64,000 bases of DNA from Bilabrum cf. latius (GCA_965178125.1 OZ237745.1:434001-498000), one strand, 5' to 3'. Shown: positions 22,495-34,847, counted from the stretch's first letter. The notes: generated by a model from the sequence alone, not told the origin. Made by a program: numbers and translations.

Positions 22495-25400
22495 ATGTAT
22501 CGAAGCTACAGGATTCTGCGGTCCATCTCGTGGAAGCCTCTCGCATCACGGGGTTCGCTTTCCTTCCGCTGCACCGTTCCTGCGCGAACGTAGGGATGGT
22601 GCAGCGTTACTACTCGCGATGTACAATTATGTAGAAGTTTGCATGGGCCTTCGGCAAGCTTAGGCTTCGGACAGGCTTACCGTTTCATGTCGACAGGAGC
22701 CAGACGCAGCCCCACCGACAGCCAGGATTGGACGGCATCTTTTGGGGGTGCCTGGCAAACGCATGGCTCAATCGGCGTATTCATACTGATAGTCCCGCTT
22801 GTCTTCGAAACTCTTCAAAATAGTCCGCGAGCGGTCGTGGACTAGGCTGCTAGAGACATGGCGTTCTGCCAATCGTATGGTATTTCAGTATCTCGCGCGG
22901 TTGGGGGAATGAATGCCACAGATGCTGCTTCATCCATTAAAGCTCTCATCCGGCACTTGGATGCCGACGATACCACCGGGTCATTGCCGGTCGATGGCTG
23001 GGCTGCCGCGATAGTTGATCAGGCGGGCTTTTTGCACGACAAGGGCGTGCTGAGTTATGTGGCGCACGCTAGCTCGATAAAGTACCTCCGTAGTGAGCAG
23101 GCAGAGCGAGATCTCGAGGCGTTGCGTAAGACTGTGAGCTAGCTGCTTGAGCGAGATGCACAGGTGCGCGAAGAGGAAGAGGAGCGCCAGGCCAAGATGC
23201 GCAAGGATGAGGACCAGAAGCTTCAGGAATAGGGCCTTCCCTCTTCAGACTTTCTCGACAAAGCACGGAATGGCCGCAGACACGCTATCGTGCCCGATGC
23301 CGAAGGTGTGGTGTCGACAGTGAGTTCCGCAGCAGCAGACACCGGTTTCAAGCTTCCGAAGCCATTCAAAGGAGACACGCTGGAGGAAGCCATCAAAGGC
23401 CACATTCGGTCAAACAGCGACCCGAGACTGATTTCGGGCGCAGTGCGCGAGTCTTTGAGGCTGCTTGGAGATGCGATTCTGTACGTGAAAGCAAGTACCC
23501 CGACAGCTTCCGTTATCTCAGACAACAGAATCCTGCCGATTGTGGACGTACCTGACGATGCGTCTCCGCGTGGGAATGGGCTGAAAGATCTGCTGGGTGT
23601 TGCTTTCGGCAGAGATCGGGTGGGACTCCGAGGGGGCACCCTGATGGGATACAAGGGCTTCGGAAAATCTCAGCTGGTCCGCAATGTGGTGCTTGGGAAG
23701 CAGCTGGCGGGGTGGGCGCTACGAGACGACGACAGCTACGGTTTTCGACATGTTGGGATCTATATCAAGGATCCAAAAGCTCCTGATCTCGGACCGTTGA
23801 ACTTCGTACCCGCTTGGGCGTACATCGCCGCTGGGCTGGATCATGCGGGCCTTCTTCGGGATATCAACGACACCGTGCCAAGCTGGGCTCAGCCAGCGAA
23901 TTCGTACTTGAGACACGAAAACTTGTTCTATTTCTTGCAGGATCACAACATTGACTGCATGCTTGCCATCGATGAGGCCCAGCAAGCACATGAGGTGGTT
24001 GAAGGCCCCGTTGGTAAAGTCGAGTATTCGCCGAGGTCTGTGTAGTTTTGGGACTCAGTGGACAGTGGGGTCAATACTGATTTTGGTGCCATGCTTGTGC
24101 TCACTGGTACTGGCAGTAGTCTGGGCAGGACAGTATACGAAAGGCCGCAAGAGAGCTCACAGTTCTATTTCAATCTTCAGCGCACGAAGTTCAAGTCGAG
24201 GTGGATGAGGTTCGCCTACACAGAGGCTGAAATGTGTCTCATGCTGCTTCGGTAGCCAGATTTGGAGGGGTACGACAGTTGCTGGGTTCCGGACGATGGC
24301 AGCGACCCCGCCGCAGCAGAGAGGCCGTTGTCTGGGCAAGACGCCGTGTTAACCCTAGCCCTGGCCATCCGCGATGCTCCGGCCTCGAGTCCGTGGGCCA
24401 ACACAGGACAGGTGGTGTACCCGAGCCCGGACACCGTGAACGAAGCCATGCAATCGTTTTGGAGGCGGGCAGATCATGACGATAGCCCAGGGCCTTGCAT
24501 CCCTGATGGTGTGTCGTTGTAGAAGGTTCCTGCTGGCAGGCTGACCCAGCAGCTTGCCAAGGAAATGCTGAGTGATCCGCGGGCCATGCAGGTTGCCACG
24601 AAGTCCAGAGACAAGTTGAGACGGGTGGCTTGGCAGACAGGGGGCCTAGCCCGGAGTATGGCTGACATGACCGGCAAGGGAGCTGTCCAGACCAAGTTGG
24701 CGGAGTGGTTTAGGATCATGCACACAAATGAGGAGGGCTTCCGCGACGTAATGCTGGCCATGCTGAGCCTCATGGAATCGCTGAAGCCCAATTGGTTGCA
24801 TGCCTCGCTCAAGAACCCAGTTGCCGAGCTGCCACGGCTCCCTGTTCAGGAAGTGGTGGCGGAGATGGAGAGGCTCGCCGCTGTGGAGAGGACCAAGGGC
24901 GAGGCGCGGGACAAGAAAGTGGCAGAGCTGGAGGAACTCCTGGCTCATTGGCAGGTCTAGCAGCTGGTCGGGTACCGCTCCGTAGCTGAGACGTAGCACA
25001 CATCGCAGGAAAAGGCCGTGTACCCTGCCACGGTGAATTTTCTTGGGGGTGTATTTGCGTATCGAACGCAGCACTTTACTGCGATCTTCAGCGGAGTGTA
25101 CTTGACCCGACGCGAGCGTGCATCGCTGCAGGTGCACGACGGTCGGTTTGGAGGCTATTTCGAGTTGGTTGTGGCCGAGTCGCTGCATCGCGGGCTAGTG
25201 TCCAAGATCCTGGCGAAGAACGTGCTGCCCAAGGTGCCCAAGGAGGTGTGGAAGGGCTTGGAGGATCCCATCGTGGAGCATGACCGGGGGGGCTGTTTCG
25301 TGAAGCCCGAGTCTATCTTCTACGTCACGAGGCCTTTCGCAGGTGAGCCAGCTGAGCTCGTTGGTCGCGTGATGCGGGAATTCCCGGACAGGACTGGTAT

Positions 25401-25962
25401 TGATCTTTCTTTGATTCTGGAAGCAAGAGGCGTGGGAAGCGGTGATGGAACGAAATCCACAGTGCGGTATCACGTGATCCGAGTGCAGGTGAAGGCCGGG
25501 AAGTCTACGGTGGACAAGGCAAGGCTCGCAACATTCCTGAGCAAGGAAAAGAATGACAATGCCAAGGCTGCCTATGCCCGTGCGCTGCGTGTAGAAGAGG
25601 GCTAGATCCAGTTCCACCGCCTGCTTGCCTCCCTTGCACCAGTGGCACCAGAAGTTCTGAGCATGGTATCTGAAGGGTAGAAGGGCGGCAAAACCCAGGA
25701 GGAGACGGAGCAGCTCGAGGGCGTGGACGTATCAGATATGTGGGTTCTGACAAGTGATGAATTTCGCAGGTTCTTGTTCCCTGATGCGCAGATTGCGCTC
25801 AACCGCATGAATCATTGGGGGCTTGCAAGTGACGAGGAGCGTGAGTTGATGCAGTCCGTTGATCCAGAGGACAGGCGGGTGCCGGCAGACTCTCTGGCTG
25901 AGAAGTTTGACTGGGTCGACGACGAGGGGGCACCGGACGACGGGCAAGTATCCCCACCGTGA
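22495..25962 (+). CDS. P-loop NTPase plus PD-(D/E)XK-like nuclease (Crinkler/RHS-like), copy 1
   Basis: The frame runs 1,155 codons from ATG 22495 to UGA 25960-25962 with eleven UAGs (22591, 22843, 23140, 23230, 24043, 24253, 24520, 24958, 24994, 25603, 25678). The N-terminus is basic, followed by a charged coiled coil (about 195-250). A Walker A motif GYKGFGKS lies at about 384-391 and a Walker B MLAIDEAQ at about 489-496. The C-terminal third has FPDRTGIDLSLIL (about 965) and HVIRVQVKAGK (about 995), which fit the D...QxK active site of restriction-endonuclease-like folds. NTPase followed by nuclease is the plan of Crinkler/RHS-type proteins, which include transposon-borne proteins and effectors. 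That assignment is inference from motifs. Copy 2 keeps the same frame throughout. Confidence 0.6.
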
Positions 25963-26249
25963 CGCCAGCGACTTCGCAGAGCGCACAGTCTACCGTATCA
26001 CGAACACTTGCGGCGACGCTCGAGTCACTGGAGCTACTCGCCGGGACGGATCAGACTAGAGTATTCCTAGAAGGATTGATGAGTCAGAGTGTGCTGCGGC
26101 TTGGAGGAGGCTTGCCTAGCTGTGGCCAGCCAGCCGCCTTGAGCCACACGCATTTGAACTGAAGCCTGTAGATAATCGACCGCAAACATGGCTTTGATTA
26201 CACAAGCAGTCGCCCGTTGCTGTGCCAGTTAGGCTCGAACTGGTCCGCT

Positions 26250-26665
26250 TCAGTTGCCGATAGGGGGCGGCGGCGGCTGCCTCGGATATCCGCCTCCCCC
26301 CACATGCCCGGGCGCGCTGTTGTTCATGATCATCAAGTGCTTCGAGATCAAAATCATGTCGTCCACGTAGCTGTTCCCCTCCCCGCCAATGCCGCTCATC
26401 TCTACCCCGTACACCTCCTGTACCCCGTCTGCCACCCCGTGCTCCACGCACACCTGCTGCGCATCCCAGGCCGTGTCATCCACCTGGTAGGCCCCGTAGT
26501 CCACGAGGCGTTGAGACCGCTGGCGTCGGTAGGCTCGACGGCGAGCAGGGAGTGCCCTGGCGCATCCACGGGTTCGTTCCGTTGTAAGCAATGTCACTGC
26601 TGTTGTCCAGCGCGTACCCGGCGCAGGTCCGCCATTCTTGGCATTCCGAGTCCCAATTTCGCGTC
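26250..26665 (-). pseudogene. Frameshifted fragment of the 47.6-kb secreted-protein family
   Basis: Minus-strand translation gives CAGYALDNSSD...NPWMRQGT in one frame, then LVDYGAYQVDDTAWD, VDDMILISKHLMIMNNSAPG and a GGGGYP end in another. This parallels the C-terminal half of the secreted protein at 47645-48739 (CDGYALKPGE, NPWVRPGSL, GGYLVDDTAC, VSNNGPDSQGGGG). The frame changes and the lack of a 5' half make it a pseudogene. Part of it is duplicated next to copy 2. Confidence 0.65.
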
Positions 26666-26774
26666 CGACCTACTGACATACGTTGTACCCGAATCATTAC
26701 AGTACTATGAAAGTATCCATAGTAAATGATGAACGGAATAGCCCTCGTATGATTTCAGAGTCAAAAATTAAAAT

Positions 26775-28600
26775 CTTCATACCCCACCAAGGGGGTGGTA
26801 ACCAAAGGATCGTCGGGGAGGGTGGTAACATTTTGGGGGGGTGGCACCCACCAGGGGTTACCACCCTTCGAAACCGTATATTCCCAAATCGACTAGGCCT
26901 ATAGCAGCCGTAGCACCCGGTAAAGAACAGATTTGAGTAGTGGAAATACACAATTCAGTTCTCAAATAGTTGCTCCAGGGAAAGTGGGTCACACTTAGGC
27001 GTCATGCTGCCCTGCGAAAGGCGGTCAAGCAGCCTGCTGCGCTCAGCCCGGGGCTTTGTGCAGCCTGGCAGCACCCTTCACCGGCACTGTAGGCGGCATC
27101 GCTACCTGGTGCCATAGGCACTGTAGCCGCCACTAGTCATAAACATATTAAGACGTATGCCTACTTTGTCTGCTAGGCTCCTACGCCTGAGGACGCCCAA
27201 CGACCCTGGGCGGCTGCCCCCCTCGGATGCCTGGGCAATGCCTGTGGCTTGGCTGCCACGCCTGACTATACTGAGGCCCTGATCCAAATTGGATTGCCTC
27301 CTCAAGTCACACGCCAGTTTCAAGAGTAAGTGCACTTAGTCCACTCCATAGCACTGGCGCCATGCCGTCGCTGTCCTTACCTGGCCAAGCCAGTTGTTCA
27401 TCGCCTCCTCCCTCCCTCGCGAGGAGAAGCTGAAATCTTGGATCTGTTGCCTAGCGCTCCACCGACTTCAACCAACAACCCCTTCAACATATCCTATTTA
27501 TTCTGCAATGAATGCGATGCCTACTTTACGCGCCCAAACTTGACCTCTCCGCTCGCCTCCGCCTCGTCCCGGCTGCCGATCTCGATCTTGCCTGTCATCG
27601 TACCTCATAATCGTAATCGACACCCATGCAGGTGGCTACTGTATCCAAATGTATACTCGGCATAGTCGCGTCCACACTTTTGCAGGATGCAGATGAGATC
27701 GAAGAACTTGGGAAATCTGGGCAGGAGCACACGACGACAAGTGTTGAGGATCTGAGATCACTCGTTGTACACAGCACCCTAATCGCGGAGGGCGGCCGGG
27801 AAAGCCAAAGGCCGAGGCACGACCGCGAGCAGCCGCCGCACCTTCAGCACCCGAAGAGCGCCGTCCACTTACCGGACCGGGACCTGGCCGCATCGCGGGC
27901 AACCTTGCACCTACCGCCGGTCTCGGGCCAAGACTAGCAGCAGGCACAGCAGATGGGCTGGCCTGCGGCGCTGGGGACGCCGCGGCGGCCGCCTGAGCCC
28001 CTGGTATTAAGGAGACAGAGTCTGATTCGTTGTTGACGTCAAATGAGATGATAAGCGTCCATGCGATGAGAATGGCTCTGCGAAGAAGGAGAACGCGGCA
28101 ACACCTTGTCCGTAGGTGGGAAGAGGAATTGTAGCGTTAGACATCGTAATCTGATTAACGGAAGAGGCAGGCCACGAAGAGTGGAGGTTGGCATTTCTCT
28201 AGTCAATCACCTCCATTCGGGGTGGAAGAGCTCAGGACTGACAGATCATCTTGAATTCTTTTCCCACCCGCCCGGGCCCGGAGAATTCGTTGTGTGTCTC
28301 CACTGGTGGACAAATCCACCGGTGGATTCAGGCACATGGCGACGGCTCTGTGTTCGATGCCTGCCAGAAGATACAGAATTGGACCGGCTCTTTGATGCCG
28401 CCCGACGTTCAGCACGCTCAGTACGCTGCTATGATGCCTTACTTGAATCCATAGTAGAGCAAGAGGTTAAGAAGGCGAAAACTGGCGAACGCTGCCCCTC
28501 AGCGCCCGAATAACACGCGGCTTGATTGCCGCTCGAGTCTAATTGTGACCTCTCAACTTCCACATCCGCATGTGGTCGGTGATCCGATCCCCCTGATCCG
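26775..28600. other. Repeat-derived spacer, no supported gene
   Basis: Short frames exist on both strands but none has a recognisable domain or consistent splice structure. Around 26780-26870 lie G/C-rich inverted motifs (GGGTGGTAACC and GGTTACCACCC). A 22-bp piece near 28005 (TATTAAGGAGACAGAGTCTG) recurs inverted near 34580, indicating retroelement debris. An open stretch at 28106-28513 is unassigned. Confidence 0.4.
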
Positions 28601-28848
28601 AGTCACTCGTCATACATGCCCAACCCACACCTGCCCGGCCTGTGCCTCCCCCTTCCTATCCGCCTCATCAACCCAATGACCCCACCGATCATCTTCTCCT
28701 CCACTATTTCCTCCCCCGTTCCGGGGAACCGTCGTCCCCCCCCTCCCTCTGCTCTACCCTCCCCAACCCCTCCATTCGCCCCCCCCACCCCCCACCCCAC
28801 CCCTGCACTTCCCCCCCCTAGCTGCTCTCTCTCTCTCTTTCTGCCTGC

Positions 28849-28920
28849 CCAGTGCGATTGCCTCTTGGGGTGGTCGTTGTAGTTGGGTAGTGTGTGCTTT
28901 GACTCAGACATATTATATTC
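28849..28920 (+). repeat. 72-bp direct repeat, left copy
   Basis: From CCAGTGCGATTGCC to TATTATATTC this is identical to 29726-29797 except for one base. It lies immediately before the retroelement fragment whose own end carries the second copy. The simplest reading is the shared 3' tail of two tandem, 5'-truncated retroelement copies. Confidence 0.8.
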
Positions 28921-29797
28921 TCTCTCTTTCTGCCAACTAGAGGTTCAAGAAGGGAGCACGCGAGGGGGACCGCACCGGACCTGCGAAGCCCGTGGGCTTG
29001 GACTACCAGGATGAGACTGCCTGGGTCAGGGGAGCATTCAGAAAGCACAGGGAGGTTCATCTGGAGGTGCCTCCGCACCGGAGGATGGCTGGTCGTATCC
29101 CCACGGGGGCGACGGGGAACCCAGTGAAGACGCTGAAATATCCCAAAACGGTGATCTTTCGGGATTTTGTGATCCAGCCTTCAGGCAGGATCGGAGATGG
29201 AGCCAGAGGGGTCCTCAAGCTGCTAGCACGCATCAGGCGTAAGCGGCTCGGGAAGAATGGGAGCAAGTCAGTGGATGCCCAGGTCAGGTTCTGGGCTCGG
29301 GATATCGCCAGGTTGGTCGCCATGCGGAACGCAGCTTTCACGAGCAAATTTAACCTTAACGCTTGTGAGCTGCTGAAGCAGAGGGAGGCAACCGGCGCAC
29401 AGGGAGCGGCCGCAGCAGGAGCTGGTGGTCAGGTGGGAGAGCTGGCAGCGGGAGTTGCGCAGCTAGGAGTGGCACTACAGCAGGCTGGTGGAGCTGGTGG
29501 TGCGTAGGGTTTGGATGCAGCTGAAGCGCCAGCTGTGCCCGCAGTACCTGCTGCAGCTGCAGTAGGAGCTGAGGGTGCAGCACCGGACGAGGCGGCTGAT
29601 CCGAACGCAATCGAACACGAAGGCATCGCGAATGCAGATGGACCGCAAGCAGCGCAACTCCCCCACGGAGGAGCGGCCCAGCTTGCGGAGCCCATGGCGT
29701 GAGCTTGCTGATCCGTTCGACCTGTCCAGTGCGATTGCCTCTTGGGGTGGTCGTTGTAGTTGGGTAGTGTGTGCTTTGACTCAGACATATTATACTC
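28921..29797 (+). mobile_element. 3' end of a non-LTR retroelement (family E)
   Basis: A plus-strand frame, open from about 28938 to UGA 29700-29702 with a UAG at 29505-29507, encodes YPKTVIFRDFVIQPSGRIG, KSVDAQVRFWARDIARL and an Ala/Gly/Gln-rich tail. It matches, block for block, the C-terminus of the minus-strand element at 30282-32741 (GRYIFRDFVVLHTGKLG, KSVDAQVRTWARRI). It is therefore a 5'-truncated copy of a related element, with a short 3' UTR ending in the 72-bp tail. Confidence 0.5.
29726..29797 (+). repeat. 72-bp direct repeat, right copy
   Basis: Second copy of the 28849-28920 repeat, 24 bp after the UGA of the retroelement frame. One mismatch (TATTATACTC instead of TATTATATTC). 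Confidence 0.8.
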
Positions 29798-30102
29798 ACT
29801 CCTCCGCATCGCTACGTCGCATCTGAGCCTGCTCCTCGAGGGGGTCCTGCGCCCACCGAGCGACCTCAATCTCAGAGACCTTGCTGGCCTCACCAACAAA
29901 TCAAGCCCCCTTGGGGTCTAGTCTCGAGCCGGGGGGGGCTATGTCTACTTTGTTCCGTCTTTATCTCTGCCTTCATGTCTGTGCCAAATAACGGTAATAA
30001 AAAGGCATCCACTCCGCAACAGCGCAGTTCCCATGCCATGCACTCACAAACTGCGTACGTATGCCTCTGCACCGTCAAATCGGTCCTCCAACATCATCCG
30101 TA

Positions 30103-30204
30103 CCGTCAGTGGCCCGCTGGCCAGCTGCAAAGCCCCGCATGCTCATTCAACCGGGGCCGAATGCCGTCAGTGGCCCGCTGGCCAGCCGCAAAGCCCCGCA
30201 TCCC
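30103..30204. repeat. Two-copy tandem repeat, 61-bp period
   Basis: The block beginning CCGTCAGTGGCCCGCTGG and ending GCAAAGCCCCGCAT occurs at 30103 and again at 30164 with minor changes. It lies just outside the 3' end of the minus-strand retroelement frame. Confidence 0.7.
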
Positions 30205-30281
30205 CATCATCACCTTCGAGATCTCGCACCGGACCCTCGTCCAATACTTAATCTCTGTGGCACTCATCGAGACTCCCGAGT

Positions 30282-32741
30282 TCACTCAGGATGATCCAGA
30301 AGCACCTATACCCCGCCGTGGTGGGGTTGTGCTGCAGCTGGAGCTCCTGGATCCTCGGGCTCGATCTCTGGAGGAGGTGCTTCGCCAGGGTCAGCAGCTG
30401 CGACTGCTCCTTCCCGGGCTCCGCCCTGCAGGTTGAGTGCGACCGGCAATTCTCCCCGCTGCTGGTCGGCTTCAGCTTCGGTCTGCTCAACGACTGCTGC
30501 GAGTGCTGCGGCCTCTGCCGCCTCACCTGCCGCTGCCACTGCTGCTGCTTCCTGTTGCTGTTCCGCTCTCTCTGCGTCCTCCCTCATCTTCTCCTCCTCG
30601 GCAATGGCACGGCGCGTAGTAACCAGCTGAACATGTTTGTAATAGTCGTTCATGTGCTTCGCCCGTGTCGTTGCCAAACTCATCGTGATGCGCCTGGCCC
30701 ACGTCCTGACCTGTGCGTCCACGCTCTTGCTCTGCTCTGGCCCAACTCGCTCTCGCCTGATCCTCGCCAGTTCCTCCAATACCTTCCATGCGCCGGTACC
30801 AAGTTTTCCGGTGTGTAGAACGACAAAGTCCCGAAAAATGTACCTTCCCGGGTGTTTCAGGTGTTTGCGATACTGTTGGCCTGGTGCGTTGCCTCCTAGC
30901 GGCACCTGTCCTGCGATCAGCCTCGTCTGGTCCTTGGGTTGGTAGTACGTCTGCAGCTTCACCTACGCCCCTGCGTATAGTGCGCTCTCGTTCTGCCAGT
31001 CTGCCCCCGACCGCTTGCCTGGTCTCTTCGTTTTGTCGAAAATGCGGCGTGCATACTTACCCGTGTGTGCTTGTGCCACAAGCACGTCGACGACTACGTT
31101 GATGCCATCCTTCCTAGTGTAGATTGCGTCCGCGTACCTGCCTCTCTCCTTGAACAGCCCACGTGGTTTCATCGTTCTACGAAATCCTACGGCGGTGTTG
31201 ATAATGTTGCCGAGGATCCCTTCGATTTCCCCACTGCCTCGCGTGGCGAAGCCTTTCTGGAAAGTGTGCTGTTGTCCTGATCCGCACCGTGCCCAATGCA
31301 GTGGGTCGTGCAAATATCCCTCCTTGCCACACCTGGGCATCGGGCACGTGTGGTTCTTCTCCTTCTCGAGGTCGTGCTGCCCCTCTGTCGTCAGCTTGGT
31401 CCGCAGCTGAGCGATGGGGCGCGCTTTGACGTAGGGCACGTGCAGCCTGGCGCATACCTCCTGTTGGAAGACTGCCTCAGTGATGCCTCCGTGGCATTGC
31501 CTGATGGGTTCTGCTGTGTGTGCACTCCTGCGTGAGCGAATTGCTATCCTCACGTCCTACACCTGTTGTCGTTGTAGCCGCGTGTAGTCGAGGGGGGTCT
31601 CGCCCAGCAGTTTGCCTGCTTCGTGCTCCAGCATAAAACGTTCGCACTAGGCGTACGCTGCTGCAGCCCTGAGCAGGCTCTGATGGTTGCCTCCCATGAT
31701 GACGCGCTCTGGTCCTGCCTACTACAGCTTCAGATGCACCCAGTCTGACAGGTTCTTACTCTCCATGAGCCATGCTGGGGGTTTTGGTATCGCCTTCTTT
31801 GCTCGAGCGAGACGATCCGTCCCGGTGGACGGTCCCCGTTCTGCGGGTGGGAGTGGAGTCGGATCTCTGGGGATCTCGAGTGATTTGTCAGGCGGGGGCA
31901 TGATCACGTTTGCCAGCTTGGGTCCTGTCTGTGAGTCCCGAGCAGCTGCTTGGAACTTCTGTGTGTTCCATACTGTCTGCAGGAAAGTGGGAAACAAATC
32001 GGTATCGAGAGGCCGGAACGGCTGTACGTTCCATTCATGCTCGTTGGGTAGTTCCTTCTTGCCCCAAATTAGCCTCTTCATCTTGTCCAAGGTGTACTTG
32101 AGGGCCCAGTCTGCCACCTCCAGCAGGGGGGCACTGTGCAGGCCAAAGGAGGGAGCCCGCTGCTCAACCTCTCCATCTCTCGCCGGCTCGACCAGGGAGT
32201 CGAGAGAGTTCAGGTATGGTAGGTCATACTTCTTCCCCATGCTGAACAGACCCGCCACGACGTCCAGGCACATTCCTGAAAACATCGCGAGCCTGATCAG
32301 CAGTGGGGGTACCAGACCTATGTCCAGGCCACCTTGCGCCTGAGACGAATTTCTTGCCTGCTTGGCAATGGCGATTCTGAGCTAATCGTCCAGTTTCTCG
32401 AGCATTGTCGAGTTGAAATTGGAAGCGTAGTCGCCTATCACTTGGGACAAACGCTCCAACTTGGCAAACGTGCCGCTGCCCGCGAGGCCCAGCGTGGTCC
32501 CCGACCTGTGAAGGTGGTCCCACATGGGTTTCACGCAGTCTCGGAACGCTCGGAAAGCCTCGGAGGGTGGCAGCTGCACACAGAACATATTTTGTGGAAT
32601 CAACTCAAAAGCGCACGCTATCACGAAGAAACATCTGGAACGAGGGCCCGGGACCTACCACACTTCACGCTTCAGCTGCAATGGCCTAAACCACCTAAGC
32701 TCCACCCTGAGGACCCATTTCCCCCTGGGGAGCGTCAGCAT
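30282..32741 (-). mobile_element. Non-LTR retroelement, C-terminal part with zinc knuckle and endonuclease (family A)
   Basis: One minus-strand frame from ATG 32741 to UGA 30284-30282 (819 residues) carries UAGs at 32655, 32382, 31722, 30963 and 30306. No reverse-transcriptase core remains. QGGLDIGLVPPLLIRLAMFSG resembles the segment that follows the RT thumb in such elements. Next comes RLHVPYVKARPIAQLR, then a cysteine/histidine knuckle (CPMPRCGKEGYLHDPLHW..C), then RYADAIYTRKDGINVVVDVLV, which fits the D...D-x-V core of a restriction-like endonuclease (as in R2-type elements). The end is Glu/Ala/Pro-rich. The N-terminal part is missing or lies upstream of the UGA at 32744-32742. Assignment to the RLE class is inference from motif order. 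Confidence 0.5.
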
Positions 32742-33004
32742 TCACGTTCCCTCCGGCGCCCGCTGCCGGCACCCCGTCCTGCTGCCCGTTCTGAGCCTAC
32801 CCTGCCTTGACTTGGCGATCGCCATGGCGAGGTTGTTGTTTTCGGCTGCCCCTACAGCCAGGCTGGCAAAGTCCTCCCGAACCGCCCTTGCGAGCGCCCG
32901 TTTGGCCTTCGCTGCAGCCCTCCTCGATCCCTTCGAGACAAAATCGAGGATCCTTGAGTGGTCCTGCATGACCCGTCATAGTGTGGTACACACGAAGAAC
33001 CAGA

Positions 33005-33056
33005 AATACAGAAATACAGAAATACATTGTTGGGTAAAGATTCCATAAACACCCAG
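33005..33056 (-). repeat. Retroelement-type tail with ATTTCTGT units, copy 1
   Basis: On the minus strand this reads GGGTGTTTATGGAATCTTTA, then CCCAACAATG and several TATTTCTG units. The same sequence is at 34848-34893. Tails made of short repeats are common at the 3' ends of non-LTR elements. Confidence 0.75.
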
Positions 33057-34847
33057 ATGCACCGTTGCCCCCGAGGGGGTTTGGGTGATCACCTAGATCC
33101 AGAGGAGCCCTAAAAACAAAGGACTACAAGACCCCCGGCCCTTTCAGGCCAAAGGCCCCCCGTTCTCAGCCAATGCCGCCGAGTTCCCATTCTTCGCCAT
33201 CAGTGTGGTCCCCCACAGGCCCCCAGCCTGTTGCCTTCACAAGGAGAAAGCATACAGGTGCGGAGCGTGTGCCCGGCACAAGGCGCGGTCCAGTCCCACA
33301 TCGGGGTCCCCGGTCGAGACCCACCATTTCCTCCTCCATGACCGTCTCTGCGTCTCACGATCCTTCAGAGAGGCGAGCATGCACGCGCTCATGCCTTTGG
33401 CCCATTGCCTCTCTATATCCTTTAGCAAGCCGTGGGGCTTGAACATCCGTCGCTGTAGTCGGGCGTTCGCATTGGTTGCCGCTATCAGCTCCTGCGTGGC
33501 CGTGGCGGCTAAGGCAGCCGCCGCATCACCACGCATCCACTGCCTGCATGTCAGTTGCTCCTGCTGGCGCAGCTGGTTTCGGAGCACCTGCACCACTTGG
33601 TTGGCCAGCACCTTGACAGCTGTACGTTCCGAGGACCGTGCAATCGTGCGCTCTATCCGAATGAGCGCGCCTTCGACGATGGGCTTGGCCCTGTTGGTGT
33701 GTTCCAGCTTCTCGTCCCAGGGATCCAGGGCGAGAGCTGTCTTCGCCCATGCCTTCCGAAGAGAGGCGGGCGACCTCCCTCTATTCTGATCCCCGGCATC
33801 AGGTTGCCACGGCTTCGTTTCGGCGTGACGCTCATGCTCAGCCCGCTCCATCTGCTCTACCGCGGTGCCCGATACCTGGAGGTTGGGCGTTCCCTGCTGT
33901 GGGTATTGTCCAGCTCGGATGCGCAGGATTCGTCTTCCTTGATGACCGTACTCCTGCATTGCCGCTGTAGTCACCATGGCTCCTGGTCCGAAAGCATTCC
34001 GTCCTTTCGTTGCAAATCGGTTAACCATCACCACTCCGCACGCGGCGCGCTCCCGGTCTTGGTCTGACAGTGCTGGATCGTGCGAGCATCCCAGGCTAAG
34101 GCTTGTGAATGCCCGTTCCGCAGCTCCGGACGTGGATCGCCTCCATTTCGTGACTCTTTTCGCAGTCTCTTGATATCCCAGCCAGTCCTTCGCGTCGTCA
34201 GAATGTAGAATCCGCCCAGGCATCTTGATTCTGTATCCCAGTGCCAGGGCGGCCCCGAGGGGGCCCGTCTGTAGCGGTGGTCCCTGCAGGTGTCGGCCCT
34301 GGTACATGTACCTGGCTGCTACGTCAAGGCCCTTTTTCAGGGGGCACTCGATCAGATCTAGCAGGCTCACTGCAACTCGTCCCGCTGCTGTTGCAGTGAG
34401 CAGCTCGGTGTTCATCGCAAGGCTTGGCACATATCGGCCTCCCATGGAGAATGGCCTTACCTGCGTCGATCCGCTGGCAATCATCCAGCGCATGTCCAGC
34501 AGGAATTTGTCCAGCATCCTGAGGACTTCTAGGTTTAGCTTCATCCCGTAGAAGATGCCAGTACCTTGTCCTACTCCTGACATCAGACTCTGTCTCCTTA
34601 ATACCATGACAAGCAGTCCCATCCTGTTGCGCATGCCGCTGCCTCTGCTCCGTAGAATGCACTCGTGATCGCTCCTGCGTGCAGCAGCTGAGCGTGCAGA
34701 GAGACTGCCCAGTTTCCGTTAACCGCCGCTCGTGTGATGTCTCTAGCCGCCCGGTACGCCATAGCAAGCCTCCTGCGCACGTGCGGTACCATGTCGATCA
34801 CCCAGACGTCTCTAGCCTGCAGGAGCCCGACTGTCTCATCTGGACCA
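33057..34847 (-). mobile_element. 5'-truncated element (family B), protein not identified
   Basis: Bounded on both sides by the shared tail sequence. A 465-codon minus-strand frame (34634 to UGA 33239-33237) encodes an unrecognised protein with a basic, Arg/Gln-rich C-terminal half (for example PGRILHSDDAKDWLGYQETA). Upstream, in another frame (34864-34598), lies GAITSAFYGAEAAAC, reminiscent of the end of a reverse-transcriptase thumb. The frame change between them suggests decay. I cannot say whether the long frame is still expressed. Confidence 0.4.

Larger units (their letters stand above)
22396..26774 (+). mobile_element. CR-type element, copy 1
   Basis: This 4.4-kb block is almost identical to 35827-39962. 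Shared sequence starts at about 22410 (TCTCAATC...TATTCCTT), includes a 22-bp palindrome, one long gene (22495-25962), and a minus-strand gene fragment, and ends at about 26774 (AAAATTAAAATCT). Relative to copy 2 it has about 350 extra bp (26092-26443) and lacks a 99-bp repeat expansion. I see no terminal inverted repeats or clear target duplication at the ends of the block, so the mechanism of duplication is open. Confidence 0.65.

Noticed and set aside
28849-29797. 72-bp repeats as LTRs of a small LTR element
   Set aside because: They are too short, and the enclosed frame is the 3' end of a non-LTR-type protein; a shared 3' tail of tandem truncated copies fits better.
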